DNA of 64,000 nt from Antarctobacter heliothermus. Its GTDB lineage: Bacteria > Pseudomonadota > Alphaproteobacteria > Rhodobacterales > Rhodobacteraceae. The position numbers and the translations under genes were made by a program. The stretch spans positions 124,001-188,000 of the forward strand of contig NZ_CP022540.1 in assembly GCF_002237555.1 (NCBI RefSeq). Direction: 5' to 3'. Below, in pieces: positions 34,857-45,903 of the stretch. The number at the start of each line of letters is the position of its first letter. Within the stretch, counting starts at the first letter, position 1. Below the pieces are notes generated by a model that worked only from the letters and a program-made list of their open reading frames with translations, did no database searches and was not told the DNA's origin.

Positions 34857-35422
34857 CCGACGCCCTTCCCACCGCGCTGAACCTGCCCATGGCAGACCCG
34901 TTGCCGGACGCCACGCAGAAATACTTTGACATCTGCCAGGACAAACTGGGCATGGTGCCCAACGTGCTGAAGGCCTACGCCTTTGATATCGCCAAGCTGG
35001 ACAGCTTTACCGCGATGTACAATGAGCTGATGCTGGCCGACAGCGGCCTGTCCAAGCTGGAGCGTGAGATGATCGCAGTGGTCGTCTCGTCGGTGAACCG
35101 TTGTTTTTATTGCCTGACCGCACATGGCGCCGCTGTGCGTGAATTGTCCGGCGACCCCAAGCTGGGGGAGATGTTGGTGATGAACTGGCGTGTCGCGGAT
35201 CTGAGCCACCGGCACCGCGCCATGTTGAAATTCGCCGAAAAGATGACCGTGGCCTCGTCCGAGGTGGCCGAGTTTGACCGAGAGGCATTGCGCGATGCGG
35301 GGTTCTCGGAACGCGACATCTGGGACATCGCCAATGTCACTGGATTTTTCAACATGACGAACCGCGTCGCCAGCGCCACAGATATGCGTCCGAATGACGA
35401 GTACCACACGCAAGCGCGCTGA
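34853..35422 (+). CDS. Peroxidase-related AhpD/carboxymuconolactone decarboxylase-like protein
   Basis: A 189-residue protein of the AhpD-like peroxidase-related group. The redox/proton-relay motif C-x-x-C-x(3)-H is seen in NRCFYCLTAHGAAV, preceded by LSKLEREMIAVVVSSV, and followed by FAEKMTVASSEV and DIANVTGFFNMTNR. It is probably an alkylhydroperoxidase-type antioxidant protein. The GTG start overlaps the GNAT stop by 4 bp; its own C-terminus overlaps the OmpA-like gene by 29 bp. Confidence 0.9.
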   Translation: MTDALPTALNLPMADPLPDATQKYFDICQDKLGMVPNVLKAYAFDIAKLDSFTAMYNELMLADSGLSKLEREMIAVVVSSVNRCFYCLTAHGAAVRELSGDPKLGEMLVMNWRVADLSHRHRAMLKFAEKMTVASSEVAEFDREALRDAGFSERDIWDIANVTGFFNMTNRVASATDMRPNDEYHTQAR

Positions 35423-36347
35423 GGCGCTTGGTCTGACGCTCTGTCTGGCGCTCTGTCTGGCGTTGGGCGTAAGTGGGGCCGACGCGGCGGAGCTGTCGTT
35501 ACCGCCCGGCGCTCAGCAGAGTTTTAGCACCGTACAGTCGCCCGGGGCCTATGCGCTGCCAACCGGGCCGTGGCAGAACGGCACCCTGCCGGTCGAGCGG
35601 GTCGAAGGGCGGGTCGAGGTCGCCGCATGGCACATACCGGGCAATGCCGACACGCCGTTCCAACTGGCCAAACCCATGCGCGACGCCTTGGTTGCCAATG
35701 GTTTCGAGATCCTGCTGGATTGCCGGTCGCGGGCCTGTGGCGGGTTTGATTTCCGCTTTGCCACGCTGGTGCTGCCCGCACCGGAAATGTTTGTCGACCT
35801 GACCGATTTCCATTTCGTCTCGGCGATGTCGGGCGATCAGGGGGCGGTCTCTATCCTGACCAGCCGCGATGCGCGGTCCGGCTATGTGCAGATCATCCGT
35901 GCGGGCGGCAGCGTCACAGGCATTCGGCCCAGCGCCAAGCCCGCGACGGTGGCCCCAACGGCCGAGGTGCAAGGGATCGCCGAACAGTTGGACAGCCTGG
36001 GCCATGTCATTCTGGACGATCTTGTGTTTCGGACCGGATCGACGGCCTTGGGCGATGGACGTTTTGCCTCGCTGGATGCCATCGCAGCCTATCTTGCGCA
36101 GAACCCCTCGCGGACCATTCTGTTCGTGGGTCACACGGATGCAACCGGATCGCTGGAGGCGAACCGCAGCGTTTCGTTGCGCCGCGCTCAGGCAGCCGTG
36201 ACCTATCTGCGAGAGCGGCACAACACACCTCCACGCCAGATTGGTGCGCAGGGGGCAGGATACCTTGCCCCGGTTGCGTCAAACCTCACGCCCGAAGGGC
36301 GCGAGGTGAACCGCCGCGTCGAGGCGGTGTTGATTTCGACGGAATAA
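35394..36347 (+). CDS. OmpA-family C-terminal domain lipo/periplasmic protein
   Basis: A 317-residue exported protein with a signal peptide (LGLTLCLALCLALGVSGADA) and a C-terminal OmpA/MotB peptidoglycan-binding domain, about residues 205-315. The domain has LDDLVFRTGSTALGDG, FVGHTDATGSLEANRSVSLRRA and GREVNRRVEAVL. The middle (about 30-190) is unassigned. It probably anchors the outer membrane or periplasm to peptidoglycan. No lipobox is clear. The start overlaps the upstream gene by 29 bp, so a slightly later start is possible, but the signal peptide fits this one. Confidence 0.9.
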   Translation: MTSTTRKRAEALGLTLCLALCLALGVSGADAAELSLPPGAQQSFSTVQSPGAYALPTGPWQNGTLPVERVEGRVEVAAWHIPGNADTPFQLAKPMRDALVANGFEILLDCRSRACGGFDFRFATLVLPAPEMFVDLTDFHFVSAMSGDQGAVSILTSRDARSGYVQIIRAGGSVTGIRPSAKPATVAPTAEVQGIAEQLDSLGHVILDDLVFRTGSTALGDGRFASLDAIAAYLAQNPSRTILFVGHTDATGSLEANRSVSLRRAQAAVTYLRERHNTPPRQIGAQGAGYLAPVASNLTPEGREVNRRVEAVLISTE

Positions 36348-36367
36348 ACCAGGCTACACCAGCCGGA

Positions 36368-37273
36368 TCACCAGGTCTGCGGGCCCTTTTCGGCAAAGGA
36401 ATGCACCAGAAAATCTATGAAGGCGCGCACTTTGGGCTGGGTGAACCGGCCCGGGGGATAGACTGCATAGATGCCTTGGGTCTCGATCGGCAGATCGGGG
36501 ATCGCGTCCTCGACCAACCCGGCCTCCATCGCCTCATTGTAGAGGTATGAGGGCAGATAGGCGATGCCCAGACCCGCAATGCAGGCATTCAACAGCGACT
36601 GACCGTCGTTCACCGTCAGCCAGCCCGCCGTGCGCACCTGACGCTTTTCGCCCGACGGCGCGGTCAGTTTCCACACGTTGCCAGAGGACTGGTTGGAATA
36701 GTGCAGCAATTTGTGTTCGTTCAGATCATCGATCCGCTGAGGGCGTCCGAATTTCTGGAAATAGGACGGCGACGCGATCATCCGTTTGGTTGTCTCGGTC
36801 AGCTTGCGCGCGCGCAGGGTGCTGTCTTCCAGCTCTCCGATCCGCACCGCCATGTCAAAACCTTCAGAGATCAGCTCTACATAGCGGTTGTTCAGCACCA
36901 TGTTGACGGTGATGTCCGGAAATTCGGCCAGAAACTCCCCCAGCACCGGACTGAGGTGATTAACGCCGAAATCTGTGGCCACGCTGATCCGCAACAGGCC
37001 AGAGGGGGCCGATTGCATCGAGGTCACAAGCGCATCCGCCTCGCCCGCGTCATTCAGAACACGGCGGGCGCGGTCGTAATAGGCCAGACCGATCTCTGTC
37101 GGCGACACGCGGCGCGTTGTGCGGTTCAGCAACCGCGCGCCCAGTCGCGCCTCAAGGCTTGAGACGTGTTTGGAGACAGCGGATTTAGAAATCCCCATCT
37201 TCTTGGCGGCGTCAGTAAAACCACCCTGGTCCACGACCGTGGCAAAGGCCTCCATTTCGGTCAGACGATCCAT
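36368..37273 (-). CDS. LysR-family transcriptional regulator
   Basis: A 301-residue LysR regulator. The N-terminal winged helix has MDRLTEMEAFATVVDQGGFTD and SKSAVSKHVSSLEARLGARLLNRTTRRVSPTE. The effector domain begins near SGLLRISVATDFGVNHLSPV. The sequence type (MDxLxxMxxFxxVVxxGGFTxAA) is the AaeR/DsdC-like 'TTR' subgroup common in proteobacteria. It is divergent from the DUF4399 gene across a 209-bp gap, so that gene is one candidate target. The inducer is unknown. Confidence 0.94.
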   Translation of the reverse strand: MDRLTEMEAFATVVDQGGFTDAAKKMGISKSAVSKHVSSLEARLGARLLNRTTRRVSPTEIGLAYYDRARRVLNDAGEADALVTSMQSAPSGLLRISVATDFGVNHLSPVLGEFLAEFPDITVNMVLNNRYVELISEGFDMAVRIGELEDSTLRARKLTETTKRMIASPSYFQKFGRPQRIDDLNEHKLLHYSNQSSGNVWKLTAPSGEKRQVRTAGWLTVNDGQSLLNACIAGLGIAYLPSYLYNEAMEAGLVEDAIPDLPIETQGIYAVYPPGRFTQPKVRAFIDFLVHSFAEKGPQTW

Positions 37274-37482
37274 CCAGGTCTCCGTTCAACATACATTTCC
37301 TGCTATACCTATGCTTTTGAACTGGGGCGCGATTGGGGCACAGAGGAGACAATTGAGGGGTATTGCCGTTCTCTGTCAGCGAGCGAGAAACGGAAAACAC
37401 CTGACCACAGGGCCGGAACGGTGTAGGCTATGAACGTGATTGAAACAGCATCAGAACTTATTTTTCAGGGAGACCTCGAACC

Positions 37483-37926
37483 ATGTTCCGAACCTTTGCT
37501 TGCGTCTCAGCACTTGTCATTGCCCCCCTTGCCGTTTGGGCAGACGCCACCCCGGCCCCGGATGACGCATCCGTGTATTTCATCAACATCGCGGACGGGG
37601 ACACCGTGACCAGCCCCGTCACGATCCAGTTCGGCCTGTCGGGAATGGGTGTCGCCCCGGCCGGCACCGAAAAAGAATTTACCGGCCATCACCATATCTT
37701 AATCAACCGCGCACCTTACGGCGAAGGCGACGAGGATGCCGAGTTTGCCGACTACGGCATTCCGGGCGACGACAACCACCGGCATTTCGGGGGCGGTCAG
37801 ACAGAGGTCAAGCTGGAGCTAGATCCCGGCACGCACACGCTGCAACTGGTGTTGGGGGATTTGAACCACATCCCGCACAATCCGGCGATCGTGTCAGAGT
37901 ACATCACCGTCACCGTGTCCGAATAG
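37483..37926 (+). CDS. DUF4399 domain-containing exported protein
   Basis: A 147-residue protein with a signal peptide (RTFACVSALVIAPLAVWA) and the DUF4399 core: ASVYFINIADGDTVTSPVTI, FGLSGMGVAPAG, GHHHILIN, HFGGGQTEVKLELDPGTHTLQLVLGDLNHIPH and a closing ITVTVSE strand. The histidine clusters suggest metal binding, but the family's function is unknown. A ribosome site AGGGAG lies upstream. It is divergent from the LysR gene. Confidence 0.9.
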   Translation: MFRTFACVSALVIAPLAVWADATPAPDDASVYFINIADGDTVTSPVTIQFGLSGMGVAPAGTEKEFTGHHHILINRAPYGEGDEDAEFADYGIPGDDNHRHFGGGQTEVKLELDPGTHTLQLVLGDLNHIPHNPAIVSEYITVTVSE

Positions 37927-37959
37927 ATCCGGCGCAAAATACTGAAAACCCACACAAGA

Positions 37960-37989
37960 GGGCGCGCCGCAGATGCGACGCGCCCCTTT
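37960..37989. terminator. Stem-loop between convergent DUF4399 and PfpI genes
   Basis: A 7-bp stem GGGCGCG/CGCGCCC (37960-37985) with a further 3-4 bp pairing inside and CTTT on the plus-strand side. It is well placed to end DUF4399 transcripts. The T-run is short. Confidence 0.5.
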
Positions 37990-38017
37990 ATGTTGGACCA
38001 CATGGGTCAAGCGACGA

Positions 38018-38578
38018 TCAGGCCGCTTTCTGGTTGTGACGGCCCTCTTCGATCTCTTCGACGATCTTCGAAACAAAATCCTTGAGGTCGTCCGGATTGC
38101 GGCTGGTGACGATACCACTATCGGCCACAACCGATTGGTCCATGACCTGCGCGCCCGCATTTTTCAGATCTGTGCGGATCGACGGATAGGCGGTCATTTC
38201 GCGACCGGCCACGATATCCGCCTCGATCAGCACCCAAGGGGCGTGACAGACGGCGGCGATCACCTTGCCCTGCTTGGCAAAGGCCCGCACCAGCGCGATC
38301 ACCGGCGCCTCTACCCGCAACAGGTCCGGGTTGATCTGGCCGCCGGGGATCACCAGCGCATCATATTGGTTGGGGTCGGCATCGGCGATCTTCAGATCGG
38401 CCTCGGCCTCGCGACCCCAGTCAGAGCCTTCCCAACCTTTGATGGACTTGCCGTCCAGCGTGGCCACATGAACCTCAGCGCCCTTGCTGCGCAATTGATC
38501 ACGCGGAAATTCCAGCTCCGACTGTTCAAAACCGTCGGTCGAGATAATCAGTACCTTCGAGTCAGCGATATTCGGCAT
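38018..38578 (-). CDS. DJ-1/PfpI family protein
   Basis: A 186-residue type 1 glutamine amidotransferase-like protein of the PfpI/YhbO class. It has VLIISTDGFEQSELEFPRD, the glutamate-elbow region DALVIPGGQINPDLLR, and the nucleophile Cys in VIAAVCHAPWVLIEAD. Members act as glyoxalases, deglycases or chaperone-like stress proteins; which applies here is open. ATG 38578 has a near-perfect AAAGGAGG site. Confidence 0.93.
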   Translation of the reverse strand: MPNIADSKVLIISTDGFEQSELEFPRDQLRSKGAEVHVATLDGKSIKGWEGSDWGREAEADLKIADADPNQYDALVIPGGQINPDLLRVEAPVIALVRAFAKQGKVIAAVCHAPWVLIEADIVAGREMTAYPSIRTDLKNAGAQVMDQSVVADSGIVTSRNPDDLKDFVSKIVEEIEEGRHNQKAA

Positions 38579-38684
38579 GGAATGCCTCCTTTCGTTGCTG
38601 TGTCTGATACAGCAACGTCCCGACCTGGTGTCTGTTCCATCTTCGCGGGGATTTCCGGGCGGGGACGATCCCACCCGGACAAGA

Positions 38685-40760
<2,076 letters not shown>

Positions 40761-40853
40761 TCACGATCTACGTCACGTCATCGCATCGGGACGATCCGTG
40801 CTTTACCCGATGGCATTCGTGGTCTAGCGATCTTGCCGCAACGCGGGGACCAC

Positions 40854-41948
40854 ATGATGAGCCATTTTGCCACCCTTGGCCTGAACGGCAGCGGCCTGAC
40901 CCGCACGCCGCGCGTGCGGCCCGCCAAACGCGCCGAGGGCTATCTTGACCGCTTCGACGCCTCGACGCTCTGGCTGGACGCGGTCTGGCATGACGGTGCG
41001 GTGGTGCTGATCTGCCCGCGCCTGAACAACCTCAAACGGGCTGTATCAAGCGCGAAATTCAGCGTAGATGGCACGTCGGTCCGCCCGCGTTTCACACGTT
41101 ATTACCGCCACACCCTGATCCACCTGCCCGCAGAAGCACGCCCGGCATCCGTCGCCGTACAGATCGGCGATTGGCACGCAGAGACGGTCGTTAATGGTCC
41201 CGACACACGGCATGACGGGTGCAACGTCCTTATGACTCTTTCCAAGGACAATCACCCCGACTGGATAGAGGACTGGGGCCGCTTTCACATCGCACAGCAT
41301 GGCGCGGATGCGGTGCTGTTTGTCGACAACGGATCGCAGACATGGGGGCCGGACCAGATCCGCCCGGCGCTGGACCGGGCCGGGTTTCGGAACATCGTCC
41401 TGCTATCGACCACGCTGCGCTACGGCCCGCGCGGGCTGCCCCCTTTTCTCAACGCGGAATTGTTTCTGCAAACCGGCGTGCTGAACGCGTTGCAATTCCG
41501 GTTCCTGCAAGGTGCGCGTGCGGTGCTGAACTGCGACGTGGACGAACTGGTCATGACGCCGGGGCGTTCTGTTTTTGACGCAGCGGTCGCCAGCCGACAA
41601 GGTTTTGTCAGCTTTCCCGGCCGCTGGGTCCATCCCGCGCCCGACGACGATGGCTGGCCCGCCCACGCCCGGCATACGCATCGGGATGACCCGGTCAAAA
41701 CCTGCCCGTCGAAATGGTGCGTTGTCCCCAACGGACCGCTCCGGGGCTATCAATGGCGCGCACACGGGTTGGAACGGCTGCCCTTTGCCGGTCGGTTTCA
41801 AGCGGACAACGCGTGGTTCTACCACTGCCGCAACATCTCCAACGGCTGGAAATCGCTGAAGCGCACGCAGGTTCGTGGCGGCACCGTCCCGGACACAGAG
41901 CTGCAGGCGGCCCTGGCAGAGGCAGCCCTGCCTCAGCGTTCCGCTTGA
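40854..41948 (+). CDS. Glycosyltransferase family 2-like (Glyco_tranf_2_4) protein
   Basis: A 364-residue protein with a GT-A-like core. GRFHIAQHGADAVLFVDNGS resembles the start of Glyco_tranf_2_4/GT92 proteins, and NCDVDELV supplies the D-x-D metal/nucleotide-sugar motif. GFVSFPGRWVHPA and KWCVVPN follow in the same order. The acceptor is unknown; surface polysaccharide or glycan modification is a guess. Two adjacent ATGs (40854, 40857) are possible; the ribosome site is weak. The frame is open further upstream but not coding-like. Confidence 0.78.
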   Translation: MMSHFATLGLNGSGLTRTPRVRPAKRAEGYLDRFDASTLWLDAVWHDGAVVLICPRLNNLKRAVSSAKFSVDGTSVRPRFTRYYRHTLIHLPAEARPASVAVQIGDWHAETVVNGPDTRHDGCNVLMTLSKDNHPDWIEDWGRFHIAQHGADAVLFVDNGSQTWGPDQIRPALDRAGFRNIVLLSTTLRYGPRGLPPFLNAELFLQTGVLNALQFRFLQGARAVLNCDVDELVMTPGRSVFDAAVASRQGFVSFPGRWVHPAPDDDGWPAHARHTHRDDPVKTCPSKWCVVPNGPLRGYQWRAHGLERLPFAGRFQADNAWFYHCRNISNGWKSLKRTQVRGGTVPDTELQAALAEAALPQRSA

Positions 41949-41998
41949 AATGGCCCGCCAGCGGGGGCAGGTATATACGACAAGACATTGGAGGCGAC

Positions 41999-42994
41999 AT
42001 GACCACCGGCACCGTCCATACAGACAAGGCCGCGCATTGGCCGCAGGTCCACGAGGCGCGTAACCCCGGCATGGCGCTGGATATGGACTGGGTCCGGGCC
42101 GCCCGCGCCAATCGGTCAGCGATTGAAAGGCGCGCGGGCACCCTGCCCGGCAGGCGTTCTGTCAAAAAGGACTATCAGGCCGCGTGGCTGGCCCGCGCTG
42201 TGTCCTGCATCGACCTGACAACACTGGCGGGCGACGACACGCCCGGCCGCGTCGCCCGCCTGTGCGCCAAGGCGCGCCAACCGGTCCGCGCTGACCTGCT
42301 GGAGGCATTGGGCCTGACCGGCCTGACCGTGGGCGCGGTCTGCGTCTACCACGACATGATCGAGCCTGCGGTGAAGGCGCTGGAGGGCTCGGGCATCCCC
42401 GTGGCCGCCGTCTCTACCGGGTTTCCGGCGGGGCTGTCGCCGTTCCACCTGCGCGTGGCCGAGATCGAGGAAAGCGTGAAGGCAGGCGCACAGGAGATCG
42501 ACATCGTGATTTCCCGTCGCCTTGTCCTGCGCGGCGACTGGCAGGGGTTGTATCAAGAAATGTGCGCCTTTCGCGCCGCCTGCGGTGAGGCACACGTCAA
42601 GGCGATCCTCGCCACCGGAGAGTTGGGCACCTTGCAGAACGTAGCGCGTGCGTCGCTGGTCTGCATGATGGCGGGGGCGGATTTCATCAAGACCTCGACC
42701 GGCAAAGAGTCGGTAAACGCCACCCTGCCCGTCAGTTTGGTGATGATGCGGGCGATCCGCGAATATCACGACCGCACTGGCTATCGTGTCGGCTATAAAC
42801 CGGCGGGCGGCATCTCCAAGGCCAAAGACTCACTCGTCTACCTGTCGATGATCAAGGAAGAGCTTGGGGACCGCTGGTTGCGTCCGGACCTGTTTCGTTT
42901 TGGCGCATCGTCGCTGCTGGGCGACATCGAACGCCAGTTGGAACACCATGTGACTGGGGCCTATTCGGCGTCCTGGCGGCACGCGATAGGCTGA
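41999..42994 (+). CDS. deoC: Deoxyribose-phosphate aldolase
   Basis: Splits 2-deoxyribose-5-phosphate into glyceraldehyde-3-phosphate and acetaldehyde. A 331-residue, class I aldolase of the longer DeoC type. The Schiff-base Lys lies in GADFIKTSTGKES and the second Lys in RVGYKPAGGISKAKD. Also present are SCIDLTTLAGDDTP, GAVCVYHDMIEPA and VSTGFPAG. ATG 41999 is preceded by GGAGGC. The next two genes follow within 4 bp and with a 1-bp overlap, forming deoC-membrane protein-ALDH16. Confidence 0.95.
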   Translation: MTTGTVHTDKAAHWPQVHEARNPGMALDMDWVRAARANRSAIERRAGTLPGRRSVKKDYQAAWLARAVSCIDLTTLAGDDTPGRVARLCAKARQPVRADLLEALGLTGLTVGAVCVYHDMIEPAVKALEGSGIPVAAVSTGFPAGLSPFHLRVAEIEESVKAGAQEIDIVISRRLVLRGDWQGLYQEMCAFRAACGEAHVKAILATGELGTLQNVARASLVCMMAGADFIKTSTGKESVNATLPVSLVMMRAIREYHDRTGYRVGYKPAGGISKAKDSLVYLSMIKEELGDRWLRPDLFRFGASSLLGDIERQLEHHVTGAYSASWRHAIG

Positions 42995-42998
42995 ACCG

Positions 42999-43286
42999 AT
43001 GCAGATGACCCCCGAATGGTCCTTGATGATGGTGGCGATTTTTCTCGTGATGGGGGCCGCAAACTGGCGCCGCCGCCGCCTTAGACGGGCGACCCGCGAT
43101 CTGCCCACGCGACTGTTCCGCCAGTTGGGGCCAGAGCCTGAATTTCTACCGCCCGAGGATATCCCCGAGGAACTGCAGGGATACGCCACGTTACACAAAC
43201 GCAGCCTGCGCGTGCAACACGCGATCTGGGGGCTGGCGCTGATCTGGATGGGCTGGGTGGCCTTGCTTGGGATGGGAATGCTGTAA
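42999..43286 (+). CDS. Small membrane protein of unknown function
   Basis: A 95-residue protein with a hydrophobic helix near each end (about 7-22 and 75-93) and a basic Arg-rich stretch after the first (NWRRRRLRRATRD). I do not recognise the family. It starts 4 bp after deoC and its stop shares a base with the ATG of the ALDH gene, so it is firmly inside the operon. It could tether or regulate the neighbouring enzymes at the membrane; that is speculation. Confidence 0.75.
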   Translation: MQMTPEWSLMMVAIFLVMGAANWRRRRLRRATRDLPTRLFRQLGPEPEFLPPEDIPEELQGYATLHKRSLRVQHAIWGLALIWMGWVALLGMGML

Positions 43287-45622
43287 TGACCGTAAAAGAG
43301 ATATTCGAAACCATGGATTATGGCCCCGCCCCCGAAAGCGCCGGGGATGCGCTGGCATGGATCGTCGATCAGGGCTCGCGCTTTGGTCATTTCATTGATG
43401 GGGCGTTCACTGAGCCGGGCGAAGGGTTTGACAGCCGCAATCCGGCAACGGATGAGGTGCTGGCCACTCTGACTCAAGCAACGCAAGCCGACGTGGACGC
43501 AGCCGTCGCCGCCGCGCGCAAGGCGCAGCCCAAATGGGAAAAGCTGGGCGGGCCGGGGCGCGCCCGCTATCTGTATGCGCTGGCGCGGCTGTTGCAAAAA
43601 CACGCGCGGCTGTTCGCGGTGCTTGAAACGCTCGACAACGGCAAACCCATCCGTGAGAGCCGCGACATCGACATTCCGCTGGCGCAACGGCATTTCTACT
43701 ATCACGCGGGCATGGCGCAACTGATGGACAGCGAACTGCCCGACGCCCGCGCGCTGGGCGTCTGCGGACAAATCGTGCCGTGGAACTTTCCCCTGCTGAT
43801 GCTGGCGTGGAAGATCGCCCCGGCGCTGGCGATGGGCAACACCGTCGTGCTGAAACCGGCGGAATGGACCTCGCTGACGGCGCTGCTGTTCGCCGACATC
43901 TGCCAACAGGCCGGTCTGCCCAAAGGCGTGGTCAACATCGTCACCGGCGACGGCGCGGTGGGAGAGAGGGTCGTGGCCGCCGAGGTGGACAAGATCGCCT
44001 TTACCGGCTCGACAGAGGTTGGCCGCAAGATCCGCGCCGCCACTGCCGGGCGCGGGATTTCACTAACGCTGGAGCTGGGTGGCAAATCCCCTTACATCGT
44101 GTTCGAGGACGCCGACATCGACAGCGCGATTGAGGGACTGGTGGACGCCATCTGGTTCAATCAGGGGCAAGTCTGCTGCGCCGGGTCGCGCCTGTTGGTA
44201 CAAGAAGGCATCGCAGAGGTGTTCCACGAACGCTTGCGCACCCGGATGGACAAGCTGCGCATTGGCGACCCGTTGGACAAATGCATCGACGTGGGCGCAC
44301 TGGTCGATCCCGAACAACTGCGCCGGGTCGAGGCGCTGGTGTCCGGCTCTGACGGGACGGTCTATCGCGCCAACTGCGATCTGCCAGAGGGCTGTTACTA
44401 TCCGCCGACGCTGATCTATGGCCTCTCCCCGGCCTCGCCGCTGATGCAGGAGGAAATCTTTGGCCCGGTGCTGGTTTCCACAACCTTCCGCACCCCGTCC
44501 GAGGCGGTTGAGGTGGCGAACAACACCCGCTACGGGCTGGCCGCCAGCCTGTGGTCGGAGAACATCAACACCGCACTGGACATCGCGCCGCAACTAGTGG
44601 CCGGCGTGGTCTGGGTCAACGGCACCAACATGTTCGATGCCGCCGCCGGGTTTGGCGGCGTGCGCGAAAGCGGCTTTGGCCGCGAAGGTGGCTGGGAAGG
44701 CCTGCGCGCCTATACCCGCCCTGTCGAAGATGCCAAACCTCAAACGCCCGTTGTTGCATTCGAAGGCGACAGCGCCGAACCCCAACCGGTGGACCGCACC
44801 GCCAAACTGTACATCGGCGGCAAACAGGCCCGGCCCGACGGCGGCTATGCCCGCAACGTCTTTGACGCCAAGGGGGCGCTAATCGGTCAGGCCCCCATCG
44901 CCAACCGCAAGGATATCCGCAACGCGGTCGAGGCCGCCCGCTCCGCTGGCGGTTGGGCCAAGGCGACAGCGCACAACCGCGCGCAGGTCTTGTATTTCAT
45001 TGGCGAAAACCTGTCGGCCCGAGCGGGCGAATTTGCCACCCTGATTGACCGGCTGACCGGCGGAAAATCCGGCAAATCCGAGGTCGAGACAGCGGTGAAC
45101 CGGCTGTTCACCTACGCCGCATGGGCCGACAAGTTCGACGGCGATGTGCGCAGCGTGCCGATGCGCGGCGTGGCTTTGGCGATGAACGAACCCTGCGGTG
45201 TGATCGGCGCGCTGTGCCCGGATGAGGCCCCCTTGCTGGGCCTGATCTCTGTCATGGCCCCGGCCATCGCCATGGGCAACCGCGTGGTCCTTGTCGCGTC
45301 CGAGCCGTTCCCGCTCGCCGCGCTGGACTTCTATCAGGTGCTGGAAACCTCTGACGTACCGGGCGGGGTCGTGAACATCCTGACCGGCTCTCACACGGAA
45401 CTGGCGCCGACGCTGGCCACGCATATGGATGTCGAATCGGTCTGGAGCTTTTCGTCGACGGATCTGGCCCAAACCATCGAAAACGGCGCTGCGGGCAATC
45501 TGAAACGCACTTGGGTCAACAACGCCAAGACGCGCGATTGGCAGGGTCCGGCAGGCGAAGGCCGCGCCTTTCTGGAGGCCGCAACAGAGGTCAAGACGGT
45601 CTGGGTGCCCTACGGCGCATGA
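43286..45622 (+). CDS. ALDH16-type aldehyde dehydrogenase (catalytic domain plus degenerate second ALDH domain)
   Basis: A 778-residue two-domain aldehyde dehydrogenase. Residues ~30-490 are a full ALDH: PWNFPLLM, FTGSTEVGRKIR, Glu263 in LTLELGGKSP, and catalytic Cys297 in NQGQVCCAGSR. Residues ~510-778 repeat the NAD-binding half (AKLYIGGKQARPDGG, NEPCGVIGALCPDEAPLLGL, FSSTDLAQTIENGAAG) but stop before any catalytic Glu/Cys. This is the ALDH16 architecture, known structurally from a Rhodobacteraceae (Loktanella) enzyme. With deoC upstream, acetaldehyde from deoxyribose-phosphate is a plausible substrate (inference). Confidence 0.93.
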   Translation: MTVKEIFETMDYGPAPESAGDALAWIVDQGSRFGHFIDGAFTEPGEGFDSRNPATDEVLATLTQATQADVDAAVAAARKAQPKWEKLGGPGRARYLYALARLLQKHARLFAVLETLDNGKPIRESRDIDIPLAQRHFYYHAGMAQLMDSELPDARALGVCGQIVPWNFPLLMLAWKIAPALAMGNTVVLKPAEWTSLTALLFADICQQAGLPKGVVNIVTGDGAVGERVVAAEVDKIAFTGSTEVGRKIRAATAGRGISLTLELGGKSPYIVFEDADIDSAIEGLVDAIWFNQGQVCCAGSRLLVQEGIAEVFHERLRTRMDKLRIGDPLDKCIDVGALVDPEQLRRVEALVSGSDGTVYRANCDLPEGCYYPPTLIYGLSPASPLMQEEIFGPVLVSTTFRTPSEAVEVANNTRYGLAASLWSENINTALDIAPQLVAGVVWVNGTNMFDAAAGFGGVRESGFGREGGWEGLRAYTRPVEDAKPQTPVVAFEGDSAEPQPVDRTAKLYIGGKQARPDGGYARNVFDAKGALIGQAPIANRKDIRNAVEAARSAGGWAKATAHNRAQVLYFIGENLSARAGEFATLIDRLTGGKSGKSEVETAVNRLFTYAAWADKFDGDVRSVPMRGVALAMNEPCGVIGALCPDEAPLLGLISVMAPAIAMGNRVVLVASEPFPLAALDFYQVLETSDVPGGVVNILTGSHTELAPTLATHMDVESVWSFSSTDLAQTIENGAAGNLKRTWVNNAKTRDWQGPAGEGRAFLEAATEVKTVWVPYGA

Positions 45623-45681
45623 CGAAACGGGGCAAAAAGCGCTTGAAAAGAACGCTTCCAGGCCCCACCTGCATGCCTCGA

Positions 45682-45696
45682 CACTGGCAACCAGTG
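45682..45696. terminator. Small hairpin after the ALDH16 gene
   Basis: CACTGG, loop CAA, CCAGTG. Stem is only 6 bp with no T-run, so it is a weak candidate for ending the deoC operon. The 281-bp gap to rsfS otherwise holds only the promoter at 45759-45787. Confidence 0.3.
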
Positions 45697-45758
45697 CCCG
45701 AAATGCAAGTTTGCGCAGCTGATCACGCGCGCAGCGATCACCCGCCGACCGCGTGACA

Positions 45759-45787
45759 TTGAGAATTTACTTTCGGGATGCTATGTT
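45759..45787 (+). promoter_or_regulatory. Candidate sigma-70 promoter for rsfS-rlmH
   Basis: TTGAGA (45759-45764) and TATGTT (45782-45787) with a 17-bp spacer, in a locally AT-rich stretch. It predicts a start near 45794, about 40 nt before the AAAGGAGG sequence at 45831. Confidence 0.55.
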
Positions 45788-45903
45788 TATGACACCGCTT
45801 GGCGTCCGGGCATTGGGCGTCTGCACCGACAAAGGAGGACATTGTCCTGTCTTCGACGACACTTGCGGCACAAGCCGCGGATCACGGCCGGGGACTCTCG
45901 GCC

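Noticed and set aside
34853..35422. A defence or toxin-antitoxin pair at the overlapping GNAT/AhpD-like genes
   Set aside because: A GNAT next to a small protein can be a toxin-antitoxin pair, but the partner has a clear AhpD-type CxxC-x3-H motif and the GNAT is 245 residues, much longer than toxin GNATs.
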